Source: Bacteroidaceae bacterium (GTDB lineage: Bacteria > Bacteroidota > Bacteroidia > Bacteroidales > Bacteroidaceae). From it: a DNA stretch of 15,109 nt. The stretch's first letter is position 1. Each line of letters starts with the position of its first letter. The position numbers were made by a program, and so were the translations under genes. The stretch lies in assembly GCA_900752815.1 (NCBI GenBank), contig CAADWS010000174.1:1-15109 (forward strand), read 5' to 3'. The notes under the pieces are model-generated. The model made no database searches. It had not been told where the DNA came from and saw only the letters and a program-made list of their open reading frames with translations. Positions 1 to 9,057 of the stretch are shown here, piece after piece.

Positions 1-2
1 AA

Positions 3-84
3 AACACTCAGTACGATAGAAAATCCTAAAGTACTGACTGTTTTTTCTGTCGGTACTTTAGGATTTTCTATCGTACTGAGTGTT
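3..84. repeat. Perfect 32-bp inverted repeat built from ~21-bp units
   Basis: Bases 3-34 are the exact reverse complement of 53-84, with an 18-base spacer at 35-52, so RNA from either strand could fold into a 32-bp hairpin. Each arm contains two GTAC cores (11-14, 31-34, 53-56, 73-76), spaced 20, 22 and 20 bases, and the block divides into four units of about 21 bp in alternating orientation. Bases 22-48 match 9280-9306 at 24 of 27 positions, so this belongs to the same repeat family as the array at 9194-9321. It lies 82 bases beyond the tamL stop and could end that transcript (four T residues follow the minus-strand copy at the window edge), but it lacks a clear compact GC stem plus U tract. 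The element may continue left of the window. The structure is seen directly; the function is unknown. Confidence 0.93.
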
Positions 85-165
85 GGAGGAGGGAAAAAGA
101 TAAATCCTACAATCTATATATACGTGCACAACGGTGCTGCCAAACTTCCCCGACAAGGGTTGACA

Positions 166-2679
166 TCAGAAGGGATAACCGATTGCAAAATGATATGCAA
201 GGCTCTTACCGAACTTATGTATATTATACCATCCGGATTTTCCCGTTTCGTAGGGAGCATGTAGAGGTATTCCCACATCAAACCGCAACACCAGAAAGCT
301 CAAATCGTAACGAAGTCCGATGCCAGTACCCACTGCAAAATTTTTCAAATTCTTCAAATTTAATTCTGCACCCGGCCGATTCACATCCTCACGCACCAAC
401 CAGACATTACCGGCGTCCAAGAAAGCTGCTCCATATAGGCTTCCGAACAAACGTGCACGCAACTCAGCATTTGCCTCTAACTTAAAATCACCAGTCTGGT
501 CAATGTAAGCATATTTCGATTCTGCCGCCTTATAGGTTCCGGGGCCGATAGTACGTACGGTAAAGCCGCGCACACTATTGGCTCCTCCTACATAAAACTG
601 GTCAGCATAGGGTGCACGCGTACTATTCCCATAACTATAAACGATGCCTCCAAACAGGCGGGTGGCTATATTGAACCGGTTGTTCAGGCGAAAACTTTCA
701 TGAAATTCGGCCGTAAACTTGACAAACTGGGCAAAAGGATTACCGAACAATTCTTTGTCCCGTTGTTTCCACTTTTCCCCACAAGCGGCATAAATACCCG
801 AAACGAGGTTTCCAGCCTCCTTAGCTGTCAGCTGGACCCATATTGGATTTCTATGGTGCTTTGCGGAAGCATAGGTAAAGGAATATGACATGGACGGAAT
901 AAACTGGTCGCGCATAGACACGGACAAAGCCGGATTGGCTGTCATTATAGAGTCGAAAGTAGTAGTGGTATGCAGCATTTTGTCAAAATCGAGTGCAAAC
1001 AAAGTCAACTCATGCTGAGTCGTACTATACGGACTCCATTTGTAGGTCACATTGGCACCCAGCGTTACAATATTAAAGAAATTGGCACGATTGCGCCAGT
1101 CTGCGCTCAAAGCAAATGTCGTTGTTGCCGGAAAACGGAAACGACGTTTCTGTATGCGCGGTATCAGAAAACGCGGAATTTCAAAAGCCAGTTCGGTGCC
1201 CAACTCATAGGAGTTCAACAACGAATTGCCACCCTGCCGACCTGCTCCAGTCTGCCATTCGTATGAGCCAAACAGTTTGAAGGATACTTTCTCACCGCCG
1301 CCAAATGCATTTCGCTTCGCCAAGCCAAAAGATGCCCCGGGCCCGACCTGCTGATTGCTTTTAAATACACCATTCATTTCGAATGAACTGTCAAACAGTT
1401 CGTCCATTGTAGCCATAACAAATACATCAAGCGTATCGCACTCATCCGTCGTATCGCGCGGAACATATCTGACGTCCAGCTGATCAAATATTTGCAATCC
1501 ATGCAGTTTGGCTAAAGTGAATTCTTCATCGCTCTGCCTATAGAGGTCACCTTTACGCTGCACCATGGAACGCAACCAAACGGGAATACGCAAAGGAATT
1601 TTCTTCCCCGGAAAGGCAAAAGAAAACTGTCCCATCCGGCGAATACTATCCAACGGCTCCCCTTCCTCATTACGAACAGTAATGTGGGTATTCCCTATAT
1701 ACCAAGGATGCCGAACGCGCAACGGACGATCGGGCGACGGCTGTATCTGCAATTGTACAAATCCAGGCTTCTGCAAAGTGTCGGCACGATAGGTCGTATA
1801 TGGTGCCGAATAATAGTAATAACCGTTTTCTCTGAACAATTTCTCGATGCGGCGCTGCTCATCCGAAAGGTTGACTACGCTGAAAGCATCTCCTTTCTTC
1901 AACAAACGCCTTCTGGAGGTTGCCTTCAAAAGGCTGTCGGCCCTCGATGGAAAGTTGAGGTAAGCTATCGAATCCAGCCGGGACAACGGACCGGCATATA
2001 CCTGATAAGCGACCTTTGCCTTTTTCGGATTTTTCTGAACGGGCAGAGTATAGGTTACCTTGCCACGGAAAAATCCATAATTATGCAAAGTGTTTGTTGC
2101 CACTTTTGCACGCATTTCAGGACTTACCTCACTCAGTAAAACGGGATGCGTTGCAAAATGCTTGAATATCCATTTAGGAATGGTACCCTTCTTGTTCGCA
2201 AGACTATTATATGTCCACAATCCGAACTGCAAAGGAGAGCGTAAAGAGGAAGAGCCAAACAAAGAATTGTTGGGCGGATAAGCCAACACAGCCTCCACTT
2301 CCTCACGCACTCTATCGAAATCTTTTTTCTCCCGTTCAAATAATTCATCCACTCTCTTCTTCTCTTCCTTGTCAAGAAGCGCATACGGCTTACCCGAAAC
2401 TGAAGCAACGCTATCTTCCATGCTCCCCTTCCCTTCCAAAATACGGTCAACCTCTTTCACGGCACTGCCTATCGAGGCAATGACGCCAATCGTATCCTTC
2501 TTCATGTTTTTTTCCCGGATGGCAGGCGTATCTTCATACGTGATTTTGTCGATACCTATATATAACTGGTCGTCTTCGGGCAAGCGGCGCGTTGTCGAAC
2601 AAGCCACCCAGCCCATCATAATACAGACAAAGACCAAATGAAATACATATTTCGAGAATCTACTGCTCGTTTTCCTCAT
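166..2679 (-). CDS. tamL: TamL: BamA/TamA-family outer membrane lipoprotein
   Basis: 837 aa. Predicted outer membrane beta-barrel of the BamA/TamA (surface antigen D15) superfamily, in the lipid-anchored form typical of Bacteroidota. The N-terminus has a basic start, a hydrophobic stretch (about 11-25) and a Cys at 27 followed by STTRRLP, read as a lipoprotein signal with a loose lipobox (WVAC). The middle (about 35-450) should hold the periplasmic POTRA-like region. The C-terminal part (about 450-837) is rich in alternating beta-strands, carries the conserved VRGF motif of the barrel-lumen loop at 703-706, and ends in an aromatic Phe (GYPF). TamA-type proteins pair with TamB to move or insert envelope components; the substrate is not deducible here. 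The start codon lies inside the 3' end of tamB, overlapping it by 20 bases in another frame, which implies co-transcription and possibly coupled translation. Stop is TGA at 166-168. The family is secure; the name tamL follows Bacteroidota usage. Confidence 0.92.
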   Translation of the reverse strand: MRKTSSRFSKYVFHLVFVCIMMGWVACSTTRRLPEDDQLYIGIDKITYEDTPAIREKNMKKDTIGVIASIGSAVKEVDRILEGKGSMEDSVASVSGKPYALLDKEEKKRVDELFEREKKDFDRVREEVEAVLAYPPNNSLFGSSSLRSPLQFGLWTYNSLANKKGTIPKWIFKHFATHPVLLSEVSPEMRAKVATNTLHNYGFFRGKVTYTLPVQKNPKKAKVAYQVYAGPLSRLDSIAYLNFPSRADSLLKATSRRRLLKKGDAFSVVNLSDEQRRIEKLFRENGYYYYSAPYTTYRADTLQKPGFVQLQIQPSPDRPLRVRHPWYIGNTHITVRNEEGEPLDSIRRMGQFSFAFPGKKIPLRIPVWLRSMVQRKGDLYRQSDEEFTLAKLHGLQIFDQLDVRYVPRDTTDECDTLDVFVMATMDELFDSSFEMNGVFKSNQQVGPGASFGLAKRNAFGGGEKVSFKLFGSYEWQTGAGRQGGNSLLNSYELGTELAFEIPRFLIPRIQKRRFRFPATTTFALSADWRNRANFFNIVTLGANVTYKWSPYSTTQHELTLFALDFDKMLHTTTTFDSIMTANPALSVSMRDQFIPSMSYSFTYASAKHHRNPIWVQLTAKEAGNLVSGIYAACGEKWKQRDKELFGNPFAQFVKFTAEFHESFRLNNRFNIATRLFGGIVYSYGNSTRAPYADQFYVGGANSVRGFTVRTIGPGTYKAAESKYAYIDQTGDFKLEANAELRARLFGSLYGAAFLDAGNVWLVREDVNRPGAELNLKNLKNFAVGTGIGLRYDLSFLVLRFDVGIPLHAPYETGKSGWYNIHKFGKSLAYHFAIGYPF

Positions 2680-5600
2680 GTTCCTTTTTCGTTACTGTTT
2701 GACTTTCCTCACGCACTTTTTTCTTGCGCGGGCGGAAGATAAAGAGTTCACCCAACCGGTCGCTTTTCCTCCGAAGAATCAATCCGGCACCAGCTTTGGT
2801 CAATTGTCCCTCAAGCGGGTCCTGCACACTTCGGTCATAGAAAACCTGCACATAGCGAGAAGCTGTCTTATCAAGCCGATACTCCACCTTTATATTATTG
2901 ATAAAACTCTCGGCAGAATTTTCGGCTTCGGCACCCGTACTTACTTTTCCGCCCACAATCACACTTATACGGTTTCCCCAGAAACGCTTGGCGAACTGGA
3001 ATGAATAATCAATCGTGGTTGCTCCAGTCGCAGTGGTATTATTCTCCATTCCGATGCTGACATCTATCGTTTTCAACGCACTCCCGGCGATATTCTGAAT
3101 TTCACTCTGCAGGAATGCCGTCAATGCATTGCTTGCCTTGAATCCAGACCCAGAACCACTTCCGCTAAGCGTCTCATCGGTCAGATACATTCCCGTCGCC
3201 AGCATAGCGACAGCGGCCTTTCCCCGTTCCGCCTTGGTCATGGCTGCCAGTTGGTTCTGTATGGAGAGGTCCTCGGGCGCTTCTATAGTGAACTCCAACC
3301 CCATTTTATCAAGCGGCTGGGTTATTTTTACCCCCACATCAAAAGCGACACTTCGCGGTTGTTCGTTTTCCGTCACTGTAGACCGCATACGCTCCGTTGC
3401 TGCAATATTCAACGTAGGATTGGCAACATCGCCAGTAAATTCCACATAACTTCCCGGAAGCAGCTTAAAGGTTTTAAGAGGAATAATCGGCAAAGAATAT
3501 TTCATTTCCCCAGAAGTCGCCGTAAAACGGCCGGTCAGTCTCATATCTCCCTGCTGAGTCAAACGCAATGTCAAATCCCCTCCACCTTCCAAATCAACAT
3601 AATTGGAACCATCCTCACTCAGATTACAATGGAACACAGCCGCATCGCTGACAACAATGCCTAACGTCATGTCGAAACTGCCTGTAGGTGCAGGCTTTTC
3701 TTCCACAAACACAGAGTCTGCAAAACTAACAAACTGAACCAAATCGTGGAGACGGTCATCAACGGTAAGCGGAGAGTCCCTCAATATATATGTCATGTCT
3801 GTACGGTCAAGGACTTCCAGCTTACCACGGACATACATATTTTCCAAACTGCCTCGCACTGATCCGTCGAAATTAGCGTATACCTTTCCAAAAACCATCG
3901 ATTTCGGTTTCTTTCGGGCATTAATCAACTCAAAATTACGCGCCTGCATATTGAAATTCATGCGAATATTCGCCAAATCGCGCATATCCATCCATCCATT
4001 CAACAGCAGCGGATTGTTACTCTGCTTGGAATGCAGAGCATAATCTTTCAATTGCAAACGGCCGTCTTTCAAATACACCTTATCATCACTCATCCGAAAG
4101 TCCACACCATATACATCGGAATAGAGATGGGCTTCCTTAAACTGTAATTCCCCGTTCAGCAACGTGCTCTCTTCGCCACTCACCACATTCAACATGCCGG
4201 CTACGGTACCCGACATGGCCATGTCCGTACCCGAGAGAAAACCATTGACGAGTGCCAGCGGAAAATCCAACAGATGAGCCGCACCATCAAAACGTCCGCC
4301 GTGGTCCGTATCATAAGTGCCCTTTAACTGCACGACTTCTTTGCCTTCAGCGCCGACACTGGCTTCCAAATGGTGAAGGCCAGCCTCACCAGGCAAATAT
4401 TTGGCATCCATGCTCATATTCCCCAAAGGAACTCCTTCATACTCCAACTTCTCCGTCCTTATGCCGGCAAACGCCGAATAATTGGAAGGATTCTCCACTA
4501 TACGCAAATCGCCATCGAGCATTCCGCCCAGTTTTGGCAAATAAGGCAGCACATCCGACAATTCACCCAAATTCACACGATTCAAGCTAATCTGCAAATC
4601 CGTCAAAGAGTCGGAAGGCAGTCCCGTCACCCGCAGCCCGGTTCCATCATCAGCAAGCAAATCCACATTGGCACTGACCGTCGACCGGTTACTAAAGAAC
4701 ACATAATTGTCCTTGTTCACGGTAAACCGACGATAAGCAATCACCGGATGCTCCGGATAAATGTTTACACTGACGCCACTGTCTGCGACATTGGCTCTGA
4801 CACCCAACAGAATACTTTCCTTCCCTTTCTGATCCTGCAGGCGAAGTTCTATCCCTGCTCCTTTATCAAGCAGATAGCTACGCAATGATGCCTCAAATTT
4901 ATTGGGATTCCGTCTCTCATAATTATGCACCTTACCGTTGGCCACCAGCCCGGTACTGTCCTGATGCAAGTCGAAATATACCGTGTCCAGCATCAGTCCA
5001 CCCGTCGAAAAAGCTTTCATACGAAAACGGCCTCCCATTCCCTTTTCGGGAGCGGCACTGAGGTCCAAATGCATCTGCTCATAATTATAGCCCAAATTCC
5101 GCAAGATATTCCCCAACGGATTGTTTTTACCGGCCTGCAAATGAAAATCCAATACAGGCATGATTTTCTTCAACTCCTGCTGGTTCAGCGAATGTCCCAC
5201 CAACTGTTCCTGCATGTTTTTTCCGAATGCCGCCACTTGCTGCAACATCTGCTCGATTCCAACCCGGGCAGAAAGCCGCATCTCCAAATCGCCTGCCGAC
5301 GTCCACAACCGCGTGGTATCGTCCGCCGTGTCGAATTTGAAAAGCACATCCCGGGCCATTATACCCTTGTCTTTGGTAATAAACCGTACATTACGGATAC
5401 CGCCACCGAAGCCATATTCCTTGAAATGCCGGTCAGTATAAGCATCAAGGTCAAAGTTGGCTCCCACCTGCAGCGTATCTTTCATCCCCGTCAGGTTGGT
5501 TACATTCACCCCGGGAAGTTCCGAGCGCAATTTCATCTCTATACGGTCGCCCAAAGTAATAGCGATTGTGCCTGAACCCAACAGAAGGTCATTGTCTGAG

Positions 5601-7372
5601 GTGAACGTCAGTTCCCCATTGCTGTCTTTCAAAACTGCCTGCAATCCCAAATGTCCCAGTTCCCACCGGTTCATCCTCAGGGTATCCAGCACCACCTCAG
5701 CCTCCAAGCGGGCAGTTTTCTTCAATGGATCAAATCCACGTCCCTTCGCCTGCAACCTGGCCGTCAAAGCGCCTAACCCCATATTCAACAAGAAGCGTTG
5801 TATCGGGAACTTGTGCGACTCGAATTTAAGCTGATAAGCCTCGCTTGCCAGGTCTACGCTGCCGTCCACCAGCAAGCGTCCCTTGTCCAACGTACTCTGC
5901 GCACGCATACTGTACCGGTCGCCCTTCACCTGCGCCCGTCCGGCCAAAGTCCATCCGCCCGGCAAGGCATAGGCCGTAGCCGTACTGTCCATCAAGGCCG
6001 ACTGCATAAACCCGGAACGTCCTGTGCGCAAGTCAAAACGCAACTGCCCTTCCCGCTGCGCTGTAATCGGTTTCCTGACTTGTCCGTCAGCCTCCAGTTC
6101 CAATACGCCCGGCCATTTCACCAACAAGCTGTCCAGTCGCAGCAAATCCACGTTGCCTTCGCCTATGGAACGCAACGCCAAAGAAGCATCAGGCAATGCC
6201 TGCAAAAATCCGTCATCCACTATTCCGTTCGCCAGCAGACGAATATCGTGCGAGCCTACCGCCCCATCGACTCTCCACCTGGCTTCGCCTCCCTTCCCTT
6301 CACGCAAGGCATTCCAATCCAGCGCAGCTTCCCAGTCCATGCGTGAGGCCGGTGTGCGCAGTTTCCAATGATTGAGACGCAGACGCAACGGAGTCATCTC
6401 AACTCCGCCGGAAAGTTCATCCAAATGGAAGCCGCTTCGTTCAGAAAAGGACAAATGGCGCAAGGCGGCCTCCAGATTCCCATTACCAAAATAGGACAGA
6501 CTGTCGAGCTGCAATTCCAAAGTATCCAGCTCCAAGAAACTGGGATCAATCCCCATTGCCGGTACTTTATCCGGCCAGCAGAGTGAATCATTCTGACGAA
6601 AAGCATCATTTCCCTTACGTCCGTCATTCCAGGCCGGACGCGTCAAATAGGCCAATGCTCCCTGCAAAAGGAAATGTTCCACCTTATAGTCCCCCCGACC
6701 GGTATCAAAATTCCCGTTTCTCAATGCAGCCTTGTCGGCACGGAGAGCTACTCGCATGGAGTCGCCCGGCATGGACAGGCGGACCGAAGCCTCATCCAAA
6801 TCAACTTTCTCAGCAAGAATCTGCCACTTCGCGGTTGACGGTGTAGTGTCCTGACTCGCAGTGTCACCCAGCGCCACCCACAGGTCGGCACGACGCAGCA
6901 AAGCTTCATTCAATACCACTTTCTCGTGCCGGAGGTCGATCCCGTGAAGAGAAGCCGAAAGTTCCCCAATGCGGCCACGAAGGCTGAAATCAGGAATCCA
7001 GGCCCGCGTATCCAGACGGGCATCATAAATGCCCAGCCCGTCCACTTCCACCTGTCCGCGCAACAGCGGGAGCATACGCACCTCCAGCCGCAACGAGCGA
7101 ATCACGGCCAATGTATCGGAAGCCTCGCGGGCTTCCACCCCCAAAAGGGCCAAATCCAAAGGAAAGGACAAACGCACTTTTTCTATCCGTGCATCTATCC
7201 CCATACTTTCCGACAACCATTCCGTAGCCTTCCCCACGGCATAACGCTGCACGGGCGGCAGATAAACGGCTATGCTTAGCAGCAAGAAAAGGAACACAGG
7301 CAGCACAACGGGCAACAACACCCACAGCCATCTGTGACTTTTTCTTTGCAATTTCTTCTTTTTCTCTTCCAT
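2660..7372 (-). CDS. tamB: TamB-family translocation/assembly module protein
   Basis: 1570 aa, a giant AsmA/TamB-like (DUF490) protein. A lysine-rich N-terminus (2-11) precedes one membrane segment at about 15-38, which would anchor it in the inner membrane. The long middle is made of repeating short beta-strands, as expected for the hydrophobic groove that spans the periplasm in this superfamily. The conserved TamB C-terminal domain occupies roughly 1170-1550, with typical segments such as LPGSYVEFTGDVANPTL, FTIEAPEDLSIQNQL and MTKAERGKAAVAMLATGMYL. A Ser-Gly run (about 1403-1410) interrupts this domain and may be a flexible linker. The protein ends in a highly charged tail. Family members bridge inner and outer membranes and work with a TamA-type barrel, here encoded by the overlapping downstream gene; lipid transport has been proposed for relatives. 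Start is ATG at 7370-7372, with no other Met nearby. A consensus promoter sits only 8 bases upstream. Confidence 0.93.
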   Translation of the reverse strand: MEEKKKKLQRKSHRWLWVLLPVVLPVFLFLLLSIAVYLPPVQRYAVGKATEWLSESMGIDARIEKVRLSFPLDLALLGVEAREASDTLAVIRSLRLEVRMLPLLRGQVEVDGLGIYDARLDTRAWIPDFSLRGRIGELSASLHGIDLRHEKVVLNEALLRRADLWVALGDTASQDTTPSTAKWQILAEKVDLDEASVRLSMPGDSMRVALRADKAALRNGNFDTGRGDYKVEHFLLQGALAYLTRPAWNDGRKGNDAFRQNDSLCWPDKVPAMGIDPSFLELDTLELQLDSLSYFGNGNLEAALRHLSFSERSGFHLDELSGGVEMTPLRLRLNHWKLRTPASRMDWEAALDWNALREGKGGEARWRVDGAVGSHDIRLLANGIVDDGFLQALPDASLALRSIGEGNVDLLRLDSLLVKWPGVLELEADGQVRKPITAQREGQLRFDLRTGRSGFMQSALMDSTATAYALPGGWTLAGRAQVKGDRYSMRAQSTLDKGRLLVDGSVDLASEAYQLKFESHKFPIQRFLLNMGLGALTARLQAKGRGFDPLKKTARLEAEVVLDTLRMNRWELGHLGLQAVLKDSNGELTFTSDNDLLLGSGTIAITLGDRIEMKLRSELPGVNVTNLTGMKDTLQVGANFDLDAYTDRHFKEYGFGGGIRNVRFITKDKGIMARDVLFKFDTADDTTRLWTSAGDLEMRLSARVGIEQMLQQVAAFGKNMQEQLVGHSLNQQELKKIMPVLDFHLQAGKNNPLGNILRNLGYNYEQMHLDLSAAPEKGMGGRFRMKAFSTGGLMLDTVYFDLHQDSTGLVANGKVHNYERRNPNKFEASLRSYLLDKGAGIELRLQDQKGKESILLGVRANVADSGVSVNIYPEHPVIAYRRFTVNKDNYVFFSNRSTVSANVDLLADDGTGLRVTGLPSDSLTDLQISLNRVNLGELSDVLPYLPKLGGMLDGDLRIVENPSNYSAFAGIRTEKLEYEGVPLGNMSMDAKYLPGEAGLHHLEASVGAEGKEVVQLKGTYDTDHGGRFDGAAHLLDFPLALVNGFLSGTDMAMSGTVAGMLNVVSGEESTLLNGELQFKEAHLYSDVYGVDFRMSDDKVYLKDGRLQLKDYALHSKQSNNPLLLNGWMDMRDLANIRMNFNMQARNFELINARKKPKSMVFGKVYANFDGSVRGSLENMYVRGKLEVLDRTDMTYILRDSPLTVDDRLHDLVQFVSFADSVFVEEKPAPTGSFDMTLGIVVSDAAVFHCNLSEDGSNYVDLEGGGDLTLRLTQQGDMRLTGRFTATSGEMKYSLPIIPLKTFKLLPGSYVEFTGDVANPTLNIAATERMRSTVTENEQPRSVAFDVGVKITQPLDKMGLEFTIEAPEDLSIQNQLAAMTKAERGKAAVAMLATGMYLTDETLSGSGSGSGFKASNALTAFLQSEIQNIAGSALKTIDVSIGMENNTTATGATTIDYSFQFAKRFWGNRISVIVGGKVSTGAEAENSAESFINNIKVEYRLDKTASRYVQVFYDRSVQDPLEGQLTKAGAGLILRRKSDRLGELFIFRPRKKKVREESQTVTKKEHEENEQ

Positions 7373-7380
7373 AACAAGAG

Positions 7381-7411
7381 CAAAGTTAGCCTAACTATAC
7401 AGACTAACAAA
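7381..7411 (-). promoter_or_regulatory. Bacteroides-type promoter of tamB-tamL
   Basis: On the minus strand, TTTG (7408-7411), a 19-base spacer and TAACTTTG (7381-7388) match the Bacteroides -33/-7 consensus exactly. Only 8 bases separate the -7 box from the tamB ATG, so the predicted mRNA leader is just a few bases. A near-palindrome, GTTAG-C-CTAAC (7385-7395), overlaps the -7 box and could be an operator. The match is seen; activity is inferred. Confidence 0.6.
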
Positions 7412-7574
7412 ACGAAACACCATAATTTTTCTCATACTCAAGCCCAAGAAAATCTTTTCAACAGGACGCGAAACCTGCCTTTTGTCTTTGTCCTATTTCC
7501 CGGCTGTCTCAACATCATTTTTTCCAAAATCCTTCAGCAGACCGACCGCCTTTCAGAAGGAAAGTCCACAATGT

Positions 7575-7605
7575 TTTGTTATTTAACAGAGATTCATTAC
7601 TTTTG
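7575..7605 (+). promoter_or_regulatory. Bacteroides-type promoter of the NSS transporter
   Basis: TTTG at 7575-7578, a 19-base spacer and TACTTTTG at 7598-7605 match the Bacteroides -33/-7 consensus (TTTG, 19-21 nt, TAnnTTTG). Transcription would begin near 7610, leaving a leader of about 90 bases before the ATG at 7702. The match is seen; activity is inferred. Confidence 0.65.
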
Positions 7606-7701
7606 CACATTGCAACCAAAACGTATATCTAATATTACAAATTGAACGGAGCGCAGTCTCTTTTAAGTGCAAAAAGAAATCAACAAACAACAAGTGAAAA
7701 A

Positions 7702-9057
7702 ATGAACAAGAGAGAAGGATTTGCAAGTAATTTCGGCATACTCGTAGCCATGGCCGGTTCCGCCGTCGGTCTGGGTAACCTGTGGCGATTCCCCTACTTG
7801 GTCGGAAACAACGGGGGAGCCGCCTTCATCGTCATCTACCTGGCCATCGTCTTCATCATGGCGCTGCCCATCATGTACGCAGAGTTCATCATCGGGCGGC
7901 GTGCCCAGTCCAACGTTTACGGTGCCTTCCGCAAGCTGGCGCCGGGCACCCACTGGAACGTTTTCGGCATACTGGCCATCGCCTGCTGCATTCTGGTCCT
8001 GGCCTTCTATTGTGTTGTCGGCGGGTGGACCATCGACTACCTGTGGAGGGCAGTCACCTTCCAGTTTATCACGCAAGATTCCGCACAGCTCTCCGGGTTG
8101 TTCGGCCAAGTGGTCACCTCCAGCTGGCAACCCTTGTTCTTCATGCTCCTGTTTGTCGCGCTGTCGGGCGGCGTGCTGCTGTTCGGAGTGCAACGCGGCA
8201 TCGAGCATTTCTCCAAGATTCTGATGCCTCTGCTGTTCCTGATGGTGCTCATCATAGCCGGGCGTTCCCTGACACTGCCGGGCGCAGAGAGCGGCATCGA
8301 CTTCCTGTTCCGCCCCGACTTCTCGAAAGTGACGGCCACCACGGTGCTGGAAGCCATGGGACAGGCCTTCTTCTCGCTTAGCATCGGCTTCGGCATCATT
8401 TTCACCTATGCCTCCTACGTTCCCAAGAAGGTCAACATCGTCAAGATGTCCTCCTATACCGCCATTTCCGATACCCTGTTTGCCGTTATCGCCGGTATGG
8501 CCATCATGCCGGCGGTCTTCGCCTTCGGGCTGCCGCCCGGACAAGGTCCCGGCCTCGTCTTCGTCACATTGCCGTTCGTTTTCTCCAAAATCATGTTCGG
8601 CTCGGTGCTGGCCATTCTCTTTTTCTTCGTTCTGTTCATCGCCGCCATCACCTCCTCCATATCGCTGCTGGAAGTCGTTGTGGCCTATCTTGCCGAAGAA
8701 TTCCGCATCCGCCGGCGCACATCCATCGCCATTTCCGTAGCCGTGGTTGTCGTGCTCGGCACCTTCTGCTCCCTGTCGCAGAGCACGCTTTCCGACTTTC
8801 AGATTGGCGGTTACAATCTGTTCGACTTCTGTGACAAACTGACTGCCAATATCCTCATGCCCACAGGAGCACTGATTGTCGTGCTCTACGTGGGCTGGTG
8901 GATGAAGCGGGCCGACTTCCTGGACGAGATTACCAGTAGCGGACGCCATCGCATAGCTCCCGTCTACCTCAAGATTATACAACTTTCCATCAAATATCTG
9001 GCACCTGTCGTCATCAGTATCATCATGATTCGCGGCATTCTGCAGGAATTGCTCTGA
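7702..9057 (+). CDS. Neurotransmitter:sodium symporter (NSS/SNF) family transporter
   Basis: 451 aa integral membrane protein of the LeuT/MhsT type, predicted to import an amino acid or related compound with Na+. The signature is at the N-terminus: AMAGSAVGLGNLWRFPYL (about 16-33), equivalent to the unwound TM1 that forms the Na+ and substrate sites in LeuT, with N26 and R29 matching LeuT N27 and R30. The second unwound helix is also visible (SLSIGFGIIFTYASY, about 229-243). The length and hydrophobic segments suit the 11-12 helix bacterial forms such as MhsT. The substrate cannot be told from sequence alone. I chose the ATG at 7702 because it starts the conserved NKREGFASNFG segment; a TTG at 7642 would add 20 polar residues not expected in the family. 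The gene stands alone: tamB is divergent upstream and the downstream gene converges. Confidence 0.93.
   Translation: MNKREGFASNFGILVAMAGSAVGLGNLWRFPYLVGNNGGAAFIVIYLAIVFIMALPIMYAEFIIGRRAQSNVYGAFRKLAPGTHWNVFGILAIACCILVLAFYCVVGGWTIDYLWRAVTFQFITQDSAQLSGLFGQVVTSSWQPLFFMLLFVALSGGVLLFGVQRGIEHFSKILMPLLFLMVLIIAGRSLTLPGAESGIDFLFRPDFSKVTATTVLEAMGQAFFSLSIGFGIIFTYASYVPKKVNIVKMSSYTAISDTLFAVIAGMAIMPAVFAFGLPPGQGPGLVFVTLPFVFSKIMFGSVLAILFFFVLFIAAITSSISLLEVVVAYLAEEFRIRRRTSIAISVAVVVVLGTFCSLSQSTLSDFQIGGYNLFDFCDKLTANILMPTGALIVVLYVGWWMKRADFLDEITSSGRHRIAPVYLKIIQLSIKYLAPVVISIIMIRGILQELL

Larger units (their letters stand above)
7373..7701. other. Divergent intergenic region, tamB / NSS transporter
   Basis: This is 329 bases of AT-rich non-coding DNA between divergent genes. 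It holds a tamB promoter at its left end (7381-7411) and a transporter promoter at 7575-7605. Between them, about 7412-7574, no convincing gene, RNA or long repeat was seen. The frames that stay open across it have no recognisable protein features. Confidence 0.7.

Noticed and set aside
3..84. Terminal inverted repeat of an insertion sequence
   Set aside because: The two arms are separated by just 18 bases and no transposase fragment or target duplication is visible; the unit structure fits the 21-bp repeat family better.
126..137. Small hairpin GCAC-AACG-GTGC downstream of tamL as a terminator
   Set aside because: The stem is only four pairs and no U tract follows on the minus strand, so it does not qualify as an intrinsic terminator.
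7642..7701. TTG start adding 20 residues to the NSS transporter
   Set aside because: The added residues are polar and not part of the family, and the ATG at 7702 directly precedes the conserved N-terminal segment.
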